Shown here in pieces: positions 26,221-34,218 of a DNA stretch of 64,000 nucleotides. The notes beneath the pieces were generated by a model. The model was not told the origin of the DNA. It was given only the letters and a program-made list of their open reading frames with translations, and did no database searches. This DNA is from JANPLD01 sp964445765 (lineage in GTDB: Bacteria; Pseudomonadota; Alphaproteobacteria; Rickettsiales; UBA8987). Each line of letters begins with the position of its first letter. Within the stretch, counting starts at the first letter, position 1. The DNA lies in the NCBI GenBank assembly GCA_964445765.1, contig CAYULD010000001.1, positions 372,001 to 436,000 of the forward strand. Reading direction: 5' to 3'. Position numbers and translations under genes: made by a program.

Positions 26221-26248
26221 TTGAATTATTAAATATAAGCTCTAATTA
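26221..26248 (+). promoter_or_regulatory. Putative promoter of the candidate RNA at 26256
   Basis: TTGAAT (26221-26226) and TAATTA (26243-26248) are 16 bp apart. They place transcription start near 26255, exactly where the folded GC-rich RNA would begin. The match to consensus is moderate; its value lies in agreement with the RNA boundaries. Confidence 0.42.
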
Positions 26249-26255
26249 TTAATTT

Positions 26256-26346
26256 GGTCACAGGCGGGCAGAAGTGCCGGTAACCCGGTTAGATTTGAAA
26301 AAAAGCACCCGTAACGGAATTCTTTTGGGTCGTCTGTGGCCTTTTT
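26256..26346 (+). ncRNA. Candidate structured small RNA or ubiG leader, novel
   Basis: This roughly 90-nt block is much more GC-rich than its surroundings. Its ends, GGTCACAGGCGG (26256-26267) and TCGTCTGTGGCC (26330-26341), form 12 uninterrupted pairs counting G-U, followed by TTTTT (26342-26346), like an intrinsic terminator. Inside, GTGC (26274-26277) can pair with GCAC (26305-26308), and two small hairpins share a GTAAC loop (CCGG-TAAC-CCGG and CCG-TAA-CGG). A plausible promoter lies directly upstream. It matches no SRP RNA, RNase P, tmRNA or tRNA features that I can recognise. It ends 26 bp before the ubiG start, so it is either a stand-alone RNA or an attenuator/riboswitch. The stretch is also open in the ubiG frame. 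Confidence 0.6.
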
Positions 26347-26372
26347 ATGCCCATCTATTGCTTAATGATTAT

Positions 26373-27083
26373 ATGAAATCCATCAACCCAGATGAAATAG
26401 AAAAATTTTCTCGCATCGCCGATGAATGGTGGGATCCCAAAGGCAAATTCAAACCCCTACACAAATTTAACCCTGTTAGGCTAGATTATATTATCAAAAA
26501 TCTTCTAACACCATCAACCATCAACCATCAACCAGTAACTATTTTAGATATTGGCTGTGGTGGTGGGCTTCTTTCAGTGCCACTTACAAGGCTTGGGGCA
26601 AGGGTTACTGGAATTGATGCCTCAGAAAAGAATATAAAAGTTGCAAGCCTATACGCCGAAAAAGAAGGGCTTGAGATTGAATATATATGCAGTTCTGCGG
26701 AGGAAATCGCCGCACAAAATCGCAAATTTGATATTGTGCTAAATATGGAAGTGATTGAGCATGTTGCAGATGTTGAATCTTTTATGCAAGCCAGTTGCGA
26801 CTTGGTTAAAAGCGGGGGGCTAATTTTAATTGCTACTATTAATAGAAACTTAAAATCCCTCGCATTTGCAAAAATTGGTGCGGAATATATTCTAAATTGG
26901 TTACCAAAAGGCACTCACGATTGGAATAAATTTCTCAAGCCTTCTGAAATAAATAAATTGCTGGAAGCCAATAAATGTAAGCAAATTGAAGCAAAAGGTG
27001 TAATTTACAAACCACTTAAAGATAAGTTTGAACTCTCTGATGATTTATCTGTTAATTATATGATTTTAGCGAGGAAATTGTAA
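26373..27083 (+). CDS. ubiG: Ubiquinone biosynthesis O-methyltransferase
   Basis: UbiG carries out both O-methylations of ubiquinone synthesis using SAM. The 236-residue product starts MKSINPDEIEKFSRIADEWW, matching the conserved UbiG N-terminus. The SAM motif I is ILDIGCGGGLLSVPLTRLGA, followed by VTGIDASEKNI and VLNMEVIEHV. The C-terminal TINRNLKS...GTHDWNKFLKP segment is typical. Reading is open upstream to 26274 (GTG), but those 33 codons have atypical GC-rich codons and lie inside a folded RNA, so I use ATG 26373. No Shine-Dalgarno is visible before it. Confidence 0.92.
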   Translation: MKSINPDEIEKFSRIADEWWDPKGKFKPLHKFNPVRLDYIIKNLLTPSTINHQPVTILDIGCGGGLLSVPLTRLGARVTGIDASEKNIKVASLYAEKEGLEIEYICSSAEEIAAQNRKFDIVLNMEVIEHVADVESFMQASCDLVKSGGLILIATINRNLKSLAFAKIGAEYILNWLPKGTHDWNKFLKPSEINKLLEANKCKQIEAKGVIYKPLKDKFELSDDLSVNYMILARKL

Positions 27084-27099
27084 GAAAATTTGAGAAAAT

Positions 27100-27300
27100 C
27101 TATACCAATATATCTATAATCTGCCCAACGCCTGAAACAACTGAGGAAGCCTCAGGAAGTGCCTCTTCAACGCCTGTTATACCAGCAATTTGTGCCTGAA
27201 GCTGAACATTTGCAGGGTTTTTAGATGCATTTTGAGATTGCAAGCCCGATTGATAATTCGCATATGAATATGATTGCGACGCAGTGTTTATTGATGTCAT
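27100..27300 (-). CDS. Small protein of unknown function (third gene of operon)
   Basis: I do not recognise this 66-residue protein (MTSINTASQSYSYANYQSGL...). ATG 27300 has GGGAG five bases upstream, a good ribosome-binding site, and is preferred to the TTG at 27321. The N-terminal half is rich in Ser, Gln, Asn and Tyr; the C-terminal half is mildly hydrophobic (PEASSVVSGVGQIIDILV). There is no signal peptide. It follows two other unknown genes on the same strand. The gap to the preceding gene is 126 bp, so it may have its own promoter. Confidence 0.55.
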   Translation of the reverse strand: MTSINTASQSYSYANYQSGLQSQNASKNPANVQLQAQIAGITGVEEALPEASSVVSGVGQIIDILV

Positions 27301-27426
27301 ACTTCTCCCAAAGATTTGCAATTATAATATCATATTTTTTCAATAAATAAAGTTGCAAAAATGTTTCTAGAGAGTTGTGCTTTAGTGAAAAGAAGCAAGA
27401 AAATAAATAGTATAAATAACAAATAT

Positions 27427-27870
27427 CTAACTAATTCCGCCGATTCCTTGACCTTTATTAAGAGATTGACCTAAGCCAGTAAGATTGCCAACTCCACCAA
27501 TTTTTATACCTTCTAATTCTGCATTGATTGCCTCACCAATAGCTTGCTTAGGTGGCTCAACGCCTGACATAGCTAGTGATATTGCATTACCGGTAGTTTT
27601 TTCATCTAGACCTAATTTTTTTGCCTCATCCATTACCGCAAGTGCGTTTGAAACTTTCATTGTAAGTTTAGGGTCATTAATTAATCCACTCACAAAATCT
27701 TGGTAACTACTTCCAAATTTTTCACCAAAAAAATCATTAATTTTTTTAATGCCAGATAATGCCTCACCTACCTTAGAAGCATCAACCCCTTCTAGAACCT
27801 TATTGCCATCGGCAATCCGCACTAGATTATCAAAACCTTTTGATTTCAAACTTGCTAATGTTCCTGCCAT
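27427..27870 (-). CDS. Unknown helical Gly/Ala-rich protein (second gene of operon)
   Basis: This 147-residue protein is not recognised. ATG 27870 has AGAGGA at good spacing and is preferred to the TTG at 27900. The sequence alternates short helices (ASKVGEALSGIKKINDFFGEKF, shown here only in part as GEALSGIKKIND) with a Gly-rich C-terminus (GGVGNLTGLGQSLNKGQGIG). There is no signal peptide or membrane segment. It begins 16 bp after the stop of the 171-residue gene, with the ribosome-binding site inside the gap, so the two are surely co-expressed. Confidence 0.6.
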   Translation of the reverse strand: MAGTLASLKSKGFDNLVRIADGNKVLEGVDASKVGEALSGIKKINDFFGEKFGSSYQDFVSGLINDPKLTMKVSNALAVMDEAKKLGLDEKTTGNAISLAMSGVEPPKQAIGEAINAELEGIKIGGVGNLTGLGQSLNKGQGIGGIS

Positions 27871-27886
27871 AAATCCTCTAAAATAA

Positions 27887-28402
27887 TTACGCGTTTTCAA
27901 CTAATAACTGAATCACAACTTCTTCAGTTTTCTTGGCATCCATAACTGGATAGCCACCTTCATTTAACAATCTATTAATGTGGTCAACCCTTTCTTGAAT
28001 TATGAAAGAATTTTCAATATATACTTCTGGTGCACCCATAATAAGCAACATTGATTTTACACAAGGCTTATCTTTGCGAGTGAAATTTTCTTCATTTACT
28101 GCTAGTTTTGAGGTTTCAGCATCATATTTTCTTAAATCAATTGAATAAGAAATATCATCAAAATCTGGCATATTATTGATGTAATAATCATATGATTCAT
28201 CAATAGACATTTCCTTCAAACCAATAGCTTTACGCAGGCGATTAACAACGCCAATTCTATCAATAACGCTTTCTACAAGGCGATGTTTAACCCTCATAAA
28301 GGTTTCAACATCAATGCCGTTTAAGTGAGCTTTAACATAACCACCCGCCCACAAATCAACATATTCGTATAAATCATTAAAAACTTTTTCAGGGGTTAGC
28401 AT
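27887..28402 (-). CDS. Unknown 171-residue protein (first gene of operon)
   Basis: The product (MLTPEKVFNDLYEYVDLWAG...) is not recognised. It is soluble, acidic and mostly helical, and carries one hydrophobic stretch (KPCVKSMLLIMGAPEVYI). The start is unusually well marked: AAGGAG lies six bases before ATG, one of the best ribosome-binding sites in the window. A TATAAT box (reverse strand, 28469-28474) and a perfect inverted repeat in the leader (28434-28455) precede it. This suggests a regulated, well-expressed operon. It leads the 147- and 66-residue genes. The same three would be worth seeking in relatives. Confidence 0.62.
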   Translation of the reverse strand: MLTPEKVFNDLYEYVDLWAGGYVKAHLNGIDVETFMRVKHRLVESVIDRIGVVNRLRKAIGLKEMSIDESYDYYINNMPDFDDISYSIDLRKYDAETSKLAVNEENFTRKDKPCVKSMLLIMGAPEVYIENSFIIQERVDHINRLLNEGGYPVMDAKKTEEVVIQLLVENA

Positions 28403-28433
28403 TTTATTCTCCTTATTAACCTTAGTTTTATAC

Positions 28434-28474
28434 TAATTAATTCCCCAATTAATTAATCCCATATGCTGATTATA
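28434..28474 (-). promoter_or_regulatory. Putative promoter and leader palindrome of the unknown operon
   Basis: On the reverse strand TATAAT (28474-28469) gives a start near 28462. About seven bases in, TAATTAATT-CCCC-AATTAATTA (28434-28455) forms a perfect 9-bp inverted repeat around a 4-base loop. It could be an operator or a 5' hairpin stabilising the mRNA. No good -35 box is seen. Confidence 0.4.
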
Positions 28475-28621
28475 TAACAAAATGATTAATAAAGAGTTAA
28501 CATAACTAATTTTTTTTATTATTAGTAAAAGCAAAGCGGAAAGCCATTCTTAACGGATTTTGTAGAAAAAATGAAAAGGTTAATAAGTGGTAAATCAATA
28601 AGTTATAAGGTAATTGATAAA

Positions 28622-29251
28622 TTATTTAGCTAGGCTTAAAAATTTTTCAATTTTTGTTAAATCTTTTTCACCAAAGGATTTTTCAACACCAGATGAGACA
28701 TCTAACGCAAATGGCTTTGCAACTGACTTTGCAAGGCTTACATTTTCACAATTTAAGCCACCAGATAAAAAATATTTATAGTTTGGAGTAAAGTTTTTTA
28801 ATATTTTCCAATCAAATGAAATAGCATTCCCCCCCGGTAAATCAGAGCCTTTGGGGGCTTTTGCATCTAATAAAATATAATCAGAAATTTTGGAATAATT
28901 ATCTGCAATTTTCAAATCTTCTGCTGATGAAATAGAAATTGCTTTAATAATTTTATAACCAAATTTTTTTGAAATTTCAGATACTCTTTCTGGCGTTTCT
29001 TTGCCATGAAGCTGGATAAAATCAGGGTTCAAAATTTTTATATTCTGCAAAAATTCATCAGATGCATCAACAGTTACCGCAACAATTTTACTATTATAAT
29101 TTTTCAGGCTTTCCTTTATTATAACCGCCTGTTGAATAGAGATATTTCTTGGCGATTTTTCAAAGAAAACTAAGCCTATAAAATCCGCACCTTTTTCGGC
29201 TGCAAATATTGCAGTTTCAGCATCTTTAATTCCGCAAATTTTAACTTTCAT
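28622..29251 (-). CDS. trpF: Phosphoribosylanthranilate isomerase
   Basis: TrpF performs the Amadori rearrangement in tryptophan synthesis on a TIM barrel. The 209-residue product begins MKVKICGIKDAETA, whose Cys7 is the usual general base. It has the conserved FVxxSPRNI-like VFFEKSPRNI, the IQLHGKE strand, LLDAKAPKGSDLPGGNA (catalytic Asp region) and FLSGGLNCENV with ALDVSSGVE at the phosphate site. ATG 29251 is preferred to TTG 29269. No trpB or trpA is adjacent. A 145-bp palindromic element ends 11 bp before the start codon, so its leader is repeat-derived. Confidence 0.93.
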   Translation of the reverse strand: MKVKICGIKDAETAIFAAEKGADFIGLVFFEKSPRNISIQQAVIIKESLKNYNSKIVAVTVDASDEFLQNIKILNPDFIQLHGKETPERVSEISKKFGYKIIKAISISSAEDLKIADNYSKISDYILLDAKAPKGSDLPGGNAISFDWKILKNFTPNYKYFLSGGLNCENVSLAKSVAKPFALDVSSGVEKSFGEKDLTKIEKFLSLAK

Positions 29252-29261
29252 AGGTTTAGTG

Positions 29262-29406
29262 TATTTCAAAAATTTAATAAATTTTCCCCTCGCTCTTTCT
29301 TAAAGGGGTGAAAGTTTTTGGATATTATTTGAATTTACACCCTCACCCTATCCCTCTCCCTGATATACAGGGAGAGGGAATATTTCATCATTAAATTTTT
29401 GAAATA
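29262..29406. repeat. MITE-like inverted-repeat element upstream of trpF
   Basis: Perfect 17-bp inverted repeats, TATTTCAAAAATTTAAT (29262-29278) and ATTAAATTTTTGAAATA (29390-29406), bound a 145-bp non-coding segment. Inside is a perfect hairpin at 29352-29378 (CCCTCTCCCTG, loop ATATA, CAGGGAGAGGG) and a CCCCTCGCTCTTT...AAAGGGGTG palindrome near 29286. The latter resembles the start of the hemB ORF. No target duplication was found. It lies in the trpF 5' region and after sodB, where the hairpin may stop sodB transcripts. Confidence 0.65.
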
Positions 29407-29494
29407 TAGGGCATAGGCTCCAGAGATTAGGGCTAGTTTTTTTGCTATATTTTTTATGACTATCTAAGACCTAGCCCCTAAAACCTATCAAACT

Positions 29495-30109
29495 TTAAGC
29501 TGCTGCCTTAACTTTGCCAGCTTTAAGATTTTCATTCGCAAAATCCCAGTTTACAAGGCTATTTAAGAAGGTTTCAATATATTTAGGGCGAAGATTTTGG
29601 AAATCTAAATAATAAGCGTGCTCCCAAACATCTATTGTTAAAAGTGGCGTTTGACCCTTTGTAAATGGGGTTTCTGCGTTACCAGTTTTAGTAACTTTTA
29701 ATTTACCATCTTTATCAAGCACCAACCAAGCCCAGCCTGAGCCAAATTGAGTAGTTGCAGCAGCTTTGAATTCCTCAACAAATTTTTCATATGAGCCAAA
29801 ATCTTCCTCAATCTTTTTAGCAACATCACCAGTTGCTTTGCCACCGCCATTGGGCTTCATAGAATGCCAATAGAAAGTGTGATTCCAAACTTGTGCCGCA
29901 TTATTAAAAATGCCCGCATTCTTGCCTTCTGAAGCAATGCAAATTTCTTCAAGTGTTTTGCCTTCAAACTCAGAGCCTTTAATAAGATTGTTCAAATTTG
30001 TTACATAGGCATTATGATGTTTGCCGTGATGAAATGAAATTGTATTCGCGGTAATATGAGGCTCTAGTGCATTTGCTGCATATGGAAGTTCTGGAAGGGT
30101 AAAAGTCAT
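29495..30109 (-). CDS. sodB: Superoxide dismutase, Fe/Mn family
   Basis: The enzyme dismutates superoxide in the cytoplasm. The 204-residue product has the four metal ligands: His27 in SFHHGKHHNAYV, His in WNHTFYWHSM, and Asp and His in DVWEHAYYLDFQN. The AGIFNNAAQVWNH and FGSGWAWLV segments and a Gln at the QFGSGWAW position resemble the iron type, but Fe/Mn choice cannot be settled by eye. The start ATG has AGAGG upstream at suitable spacing. A dispersed palindromic repeat (30131-30244) lies immediately upstream, so its promoter is in or beyond that repeat. Confidence 0.93.
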   Translation of the reverse strand: MTFTLPELPYAANALEPHITANTISFHHGKHHNAYVTNLNNLIKGSEFEGKTLEEICIASEGKNAGIFNNAAQVWNHTFYWHSMKPNGGGKATGDVAKKIEEDFGSYEKFVEEFKAAATTQFGSGWAWLVLDKDGKLKVTKTGNAETPFTKGQTPLLTIDVWEHAYYLDFQNLRPKYIETFLNSLVNWDFANENLKAGKVKAAA

Positions 30110-30130
30110 AATAAACCTCTATTTAAGTTG

Positions 30131-30244
30131 TATAGTAATTAATGTTAGGTATAATATTTCATCCTGACCCTAGCGAAGCGAAGGGGAAGGATCTAAGATG
30201 TTTCGCTACGCTCAACATGACAGACACCAGTCTGAAATACTATA
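30131..30244. repeat. Palindromic dispersed repeat, copy B
   Basis: This 114-bp element is the inverted counterpart of the one at 17105-17221. Ends are TATAGTAATT (left) and AATACTATA (right), which are inverted repeats. GTTG occurs directly outside both ends (30127-30130 and 30245-30248), a possible 4-bp target duplication. It sits upstream of sodB. A more diverged relative lies at 34219-34285. Confidence 0.78.
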
Positions 30245-30329
30245 GTTGTTTCTAAAAAGCAAAATAGTTTTATATTATAATTTTGCAAGTATTGTTGAAG
30301 ATATCTAAATTAAAATGATTTAATAAATT

Positions 30330-32144
30330 CTATCTTTCAAAAAATTCTATCATAGTTTTATCCCAGCTATATATATCATCTGAGAATTTGAGGTTGCCTT
30401 GCTCATCAGCAAAAACTGTGAAGTAATTTATATAGGTTGGCATTGATTGTTTGAGATCAACTTTTATATGTTTTGGCAGTTTATCACTAGGCAATTTATT
30501 ATCATTAAAGGCCTCATAATAGCTCATATATTTTTCTTTTGGGGTATCAGTATTGTCTTCTAACGCAAAAAGGGCAAGTTTTAGAGGGTCTTCAACCCTA
30601 ATACAGCCAGAGCTTTGTGCACGATAATCTGAGCTAAACAACCAAGGCTCAGCGGTGCCGTGCATATAAATATCAAAATTATTTATCAAACTAAATCGCA
30701 TAGGCCCTAACGCATTTTTTCTACCCGGTTTTTGTCTAATTACAAAATTAATATTTTTCTCACTTATTTTTTTGAAATTAATAGTTTTTGAATCTATTGG
30801 CTTCCACCAACCATCTGGTGCAAGCTGGATAAGCTCAAACTCTTCATTGTTAAGATAATTTTTGTTTTCCCTAAGAATTGGCAATAAATAATTAACCGTA
30901 TAACCCCTTGGAGCGTGCCAATATGGGTTAAAAATTATCGTCTTAAAATAAGTATTCATTATAGCTGTTTTCTTCTCACTTCTGCCAATTACGAGGGCTT
31001 GAGTGAACACCTGCTTACCATCTTCATAAGCGGTTAAAGTTTGATTAGCTATATTAATTTCAAGCCTTTTAGATTCAAGCTCATCAGGTATCCAGCGAAG
31101 CCTATCCATATTAGCAGAAATTTTTTCAATTAAATCATCTTCAGATATATTAAGGGCTTGAATTGTTTTATTATTAATTATGCCATTTGGTTTAATGCCA
31201 AATTTTTTCTGAAATTCTATAATATGCTTTTGAAGCTCTTTATAATAGATAAATTTATCATCTTTCGCACGCTGATTAATGGTTGATGGGTTGCCAAATC
31301 TTTTTGCTATCTCAACCATTCTATAATCTCTGCCACCCGGCAGAACATCTGGCCCTTCATTGATTTTAGGATAAACATTTTCTCTAGAATCTCTCTCTTC
31401 AATCAATTTTTTAATAGCGATTTTGAGATTTTTATATTCTTGTTTTTTAGGCGAATATTTAGCAATTACCTCTTCAATATCTTCAGCTTGATAAACCTCA
31501 TCAAAGGCTTCTTTTATATCCTTAATTCTATTTGGAGAGATATTGTAAGATTCCATACCTAAATCATCTGGTTGGCTTCTACCGTTACCAATTTGAAATA
31601 GCATTTTACAAATTAGATGTGTAATTAATAAATCAGTATTCTTAATAATTTCAGGCTTATCATTATTAATTCTTTCTTGAATTAGGTTTGCATTTATTTC
31701 AAGTTTAGAAAGCCCGTTTTCTTCAGCTAATGATAAAAATTTTATAGCCTTTTTAGTAATTGCTTTAACAACGCCATTTTCAAACCAAATAGTTTTATAG
31801 CCGTAATTTTTATAAATTTTCTTGAGAGATTTTTTATCTAAAACAATATTACTAACTTTATAATCACCTGAATTTTTAAGAATATTTTTAATATAATTAT
31901 CTTGAACTTCTTGCTCTGAGGTTACCTTTTCTTGAGGAGTTTCTTCAATTTTATCTTGAGACACATTTTCTGTTTTAGATTTTGGTGAATCAGGTTTTAG
32001 ATTTTCAATCTCTTCTGCATTAACATTTAGCGGGAAGGGCCCAACAATATTATTTTCATATATTAAATTTTCACTAACCGGCTTTGCAAATGCAGAATTG
32101 CAAATAAATATAAATGATAAAATTGTATAAAATATAATTCTCAC
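30330..32144 (-). CDS. L,D-transpeptidase, YcbB type
   Basis: This periplasmic enzyme makes 3-3 crosslinks in peptidoglycan or attaches proteins to it. The 604-residue product has a signal peptide (FYTILSFIFICNSAFA), an N-terminal scaffold domain and a peptidoglycan-binding-like region around QKFGIKPNGIINNKTIQALN. A C-terminal YkuD domain has the catalytic motif HGTAEPWLF...SSGCIRVEDP with the active cysteine in SGCIR. Length and order match the YcbB (LdtD) group. The start is GTG 32144 or TTG 32150; neither has a clear ribosome-binding site. No neighbouring cell-wall gene is linked. Confidence 0.9.
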   Translation of the reverse strand: MRIIFYTILSFIFICNSAFAKPVSENLIYENNIVGPFPLNVNAEEIENLKPDSPKSKTENVSQDKIEETPQEKVTSEQEVQDNYIKNILKNSGDYKVSNIVLDKKSLKKIYKNYGYKTIWFENGVVKAITKKAIKFLSLAEENGLSKLEINANLIQERINNDKPEIIKNTDLLITHLICKMLFQIGNGRSQPDDLGMESYNISPNRIKDIKEAFDEVYQAEDIEEVIAKYSPKKQEYKNLKIAIKKLIEERDSRENVYPKINEGPDVLPGGRDYRMVEIAKRFGNPSTINQRAKDDKFIYYKELQKHIIEFQKKFGIKPNGIINNKTIQALNISEDDLIEKISANMDRLRWIPDELESKRLEINIANQTLTAYEDGKQVFTQALVIGRSEKKTAIMNTYFKTIIFNPYWHAPRGYTVNYLLPILRENKNYLNNEEFELIQLAPDGWWKPIDSKTINFKKISEKNINFVIRQKPGRKNALGPMRFSLINNFDIYMHGTAEPWLFSSDYRAQSSGCIRVEDPLKLALFALEDNTDTPKEKYMSYYEAFNDNKLPSDKLPKHIKVDLKQSMPTYINYFTVFADEQGNLKFSDDIYSWDKTMIEFFER

Positions 32145-32229
32145 AACCAAAATTTTTAAGTTTGATAATCAAATAGTATAAATTTTTGAAAAAACCATAT
32201 ATAACTTAATTTAACGATGCAAAAACTTT

Positions 32230-32727
32230 ATGGAATCTGCAAATTCGCTACAAGAAAGATATAAGAAAATTAAGCAAGAAAGGCTAAAAGGCTTTATCAA
32301 AAGCCTAATTTTGCTTGCTTTTATATGCACAAGCCTTGCTGTTTTATTCACTTGGCTTGATATGAGGAATGTTTTCTTTTTTGTTATATTATGCTTTTTA
32401 CCAAGTATGCTTTCAATAATGTGGGATAGAAAGCCCGGCAGATTTGCCTCAAAATCCGTTAGTGCATTTAATTTTACAGGCGGGTTTCCCTATTTACTCT
32501 CAATTTTTTTAAGTGGAAGCCCTGATAACACCGCAATAAATTCTCTTCATGATCCGCTTGCTTGGCTGTTAATTTATGGTTTTTCAGGCTTTGGCTGGGG
32601 CGTGGTTTATATTATACCCAGAATAACCGCCATTATTGTTGAGTTTAGATCAAAAATTATGATAGGCAAAATGGAAAAAATGCAGGAAGAACTTATCTCC
32701 GAATGGGGTGATAAGGTTAAGAGTTAA
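32230..32727 (+). CDS. Conserved-looking membrane protein, unknown
   Basis: The 165-residue product begins with a charged cytoplasmic helix (LQERYKKIKQERLKGFIK). It is followed by at least three hydrophobic segments: about 25-42, 46-64 and 108-128. The motif MWDRKPGRFASKSVSAFNFTGG between helices looks like a conserved loop, and a charged C-terminal helix follows. I recognise no family with certainty; small alphaproteobacterial membrane proteins of this layout exist with no known role. It is flanked by divergent ycbB-like and convergent ubiH-like genes. Confidence 0.6.
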   Translation: MESANSLQERYKKIKQERLKGFIKSLILLAFICTSLAVLFTWLDMRNVFFFVILCFLPSMLSIMWDRKPGRFASKSVSAFNFTGGFPYLLSIFLSGSPDNTAINSLHDPLAWLLIYGFSGFGWGVVYIIPRITAIIVEFRSKIMIGKMEKMQEELISEWGDKVKS

Positions 32728-32744
32728 GGGGTAAAAGTTAAAAC

Positions 32745-33923
32745 CTAAACTCCGCTGGCTCTTTTTATGAAGAATTTTTTAAGGGGGGGGAGTTTATCAA
32801 CGCCTGCAATACCAATTCTTCTGGCAAATTTTAGAATTTTACTTTCATTTGAAAAAAGCGAATTGATTTTATCAGTGGCAAAAATCATTTGCATATTATC
32901 TGCAAACCTTGTTTTTTCATAGTTTTTGAGGGTATCTTCATCATATAAATCAAGCCCAAGAGAATTTCTTTCTTGCAATAATTTTGTTAAGCAAACTAAA
33001 TCTCTAACCCCTTGATTAAACCCCTGCCCTGCAATTGGGTGTATAGAATGTGCAGAATCCCCAGCAAAAATTATTCTGCCTTCATAATATTTTTTTGAGT
33101 ATTTTAATTTTAATGGATAAGAATTTTTTTCACCTATAATTTCAAAATCACCATAATCCGCCATTCTTTTTAGAATTTCTTGCTTAAAACGATTCTCTTC
33201 CATATTCATATATATATCTGAGAGATTTCTTGGCACTGTCCACACAACTGCACTACAATTTGATTCCTTAAGTGGAAGCAACGCAAAAGGCCCTGTTGGT
33301 GTAAAGCGTTCAACGGCGGTGTTAAAATGTTGTTTTTGATGTCTAATGCAGAAGGTAATTGCGTTTTGATTATAATCTTTATCAAAAGTTTTGATGCCTA
33401 ATTTTTCACGAATTGGTGAGTTTTTACCATCAACCGCCAATAAAATTTTTGTTGAAATTTCAGTGTTATTTGAGAGCTTAATTGATAGCGAAGAATTATC
33501 TTGGCTGAAAGATTCTATTTTTTCACCTTCAATTATATTTACATTTGTAAGGGTTTTTATTTTGTTAATTAAAATTTTTCTAAATAAGTTATTTTCAACT
33601 ATATAGCCCATTGGCTCATTTGAGACATCACTTGAGTTAAAATCTAGTTTTAGAGATGAATCACCTGAATATAAATCATTATCAACAATTTTTATATCTT
33701 GAATAATGCCTGCAATATTTGAAATTTCATTCCAAATTTCATAATCTTTAAGAAATTGAACGCTGCCTGCTGAAAGTGCGGTTGTTCTATCATCCCTGCC
33801 CTTTCTTTCTCTTTCAGTTAGGCTAAATGGTTCAATGAAAGTAATTTTATTAACAAATTTAGATAGGGCAAGGCAAGCTGTAATGCCTGTAAATCCGCCA
33901 CCATATATTATTATTTGTTGCAT
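32745..33923 (-). CDS. UbiH/UbiF-family FAD monooxygenase
   Basis: These flavin hydroxylases add the ring hydroxyls of ubiquinone. The 392-residue product starts at ATG 33923 with the FAD dinucleotide fold IIIYGGGFTGITACLAL. It has the DG motif in ILLAVDGKNSPIREKLGIK and the second FAD motif GDSAHSIHPIAGQGFNQGVRD split over that segment. These define the family; which ring position is hydroxylated (UbiH, UbiF, UbiI or UbiL) cannot be told. ubiG elsewhere in the window belongs to the same pathway. A palindromic mobile-like element lies 46 bp upstream. Confidence 0.88.
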   Translation of the reverse strand: MQQIIIYGGGFTGITACLALSKFVNKITFIEPFSLTERERKGRDDRTTALSAGSVQFLKDYEIWNEISNIAGIIQDIKIVDNDLYSGDSSLKLDFNSSDVSNEPMGYIVENNLFRKILINKIKTLTNVNIIEGEKIESFSQDNSSLSIKLSNNTEISTKILLAVDGKNSPIREKLGIKTFDKDYNQNAITFCIRHQKQHFNTAVERFTPTGPFALLPLKESNCSAVVWTVPRNLSDIYMNMEENRFKQEILKRMADYGDFEIIGEKNSYPLKLKYSKKYYEGRIIFAGDSAHSIHPIAGQGFNQGVRDLVCLTKLLQERNSLGLDLYDEDTLKNYEKTRFADNMQMIFATDKINSLFSNESKILKFARRIGIAGVDKLPPLKKFFIKRASGV

Positions 33924-33969
33924 ATGACTTTTTTGTTTTAATAAATTATATTTAGGTATGATTAGCAAT

Positions 33970-34180
33970 AGGGTGATACATTATAGATGCTAACAAGTTG
34001 ATTTTACGCTTTAGTTCTCCCCCTGCTTGCGGGGGGAGTTAGAGGGGGGGTGATAAGAGGTGAACCCTTTTTAAGAGCCAATCTTACGACACCCCCTCCT
34101 TTATCCTCCACCGCTAGCAGGGGAGGAGTAGTGTGTTTATAACTACTTAAATAGCTTATTTACTATAATGTATCACTCTA
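33970..34180. mobile_element. Fold-back MITE-like element with 10-bp target duplication
   Basis: The element is 211 bp. Terminal inverted repeats share GTGATACATTATAG (33973-33986) and CTATAATGTATCAC (34163-34176), with partial pairing to the outer ends. It is flanked by the perfect 10-bp direct repeat GATTAGCAAT (33960-33969 and 34181-34190). Almost the whole interior pairs with itself. TCTCCCCCTGCTTGCGGGGG on the left matches GCTAGCAGGGGAGGA on the right, with a C-rich/G-rich partner pair inside and a loop near 34060-34095. It has no ORF. The duplication length would suit ISAs1- or IS4-like transposases, which is inference. Confidence 0.85.
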
Positions 34181-34218
34181 GATTAGCAATTCTTATAAAA
34201 TAATTACAATAGCTCATA

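Noticed and set aside
26256..26346. Reading the RNA as SRP RNA, RNase P RNA, tmRNA or a tRNA
   Set aside because: The SRP GGAAGGAAGCAG loop, the RNase P core, the tmRNA tag and a T-loop are all missing. A 7-bp acceptor-like end exists but the T arm does not fit.
26274..26372. N-terminal extension of ubiG starting at GTG 26274
   Set aside because: The 33 codons use GC-rich codons unlike the rest, overlap a strongly folded RNA, and precede the conserved UbiG N-terminus. ATG 26373 is the better start.
29352..29378. Rho-independent terminator of sodB
   Set aside because: The 11-bp hairpin is perfect but has no T-run on the relevant strand and belongs to a larger inverted-repeat element, so I list it as a repeat.
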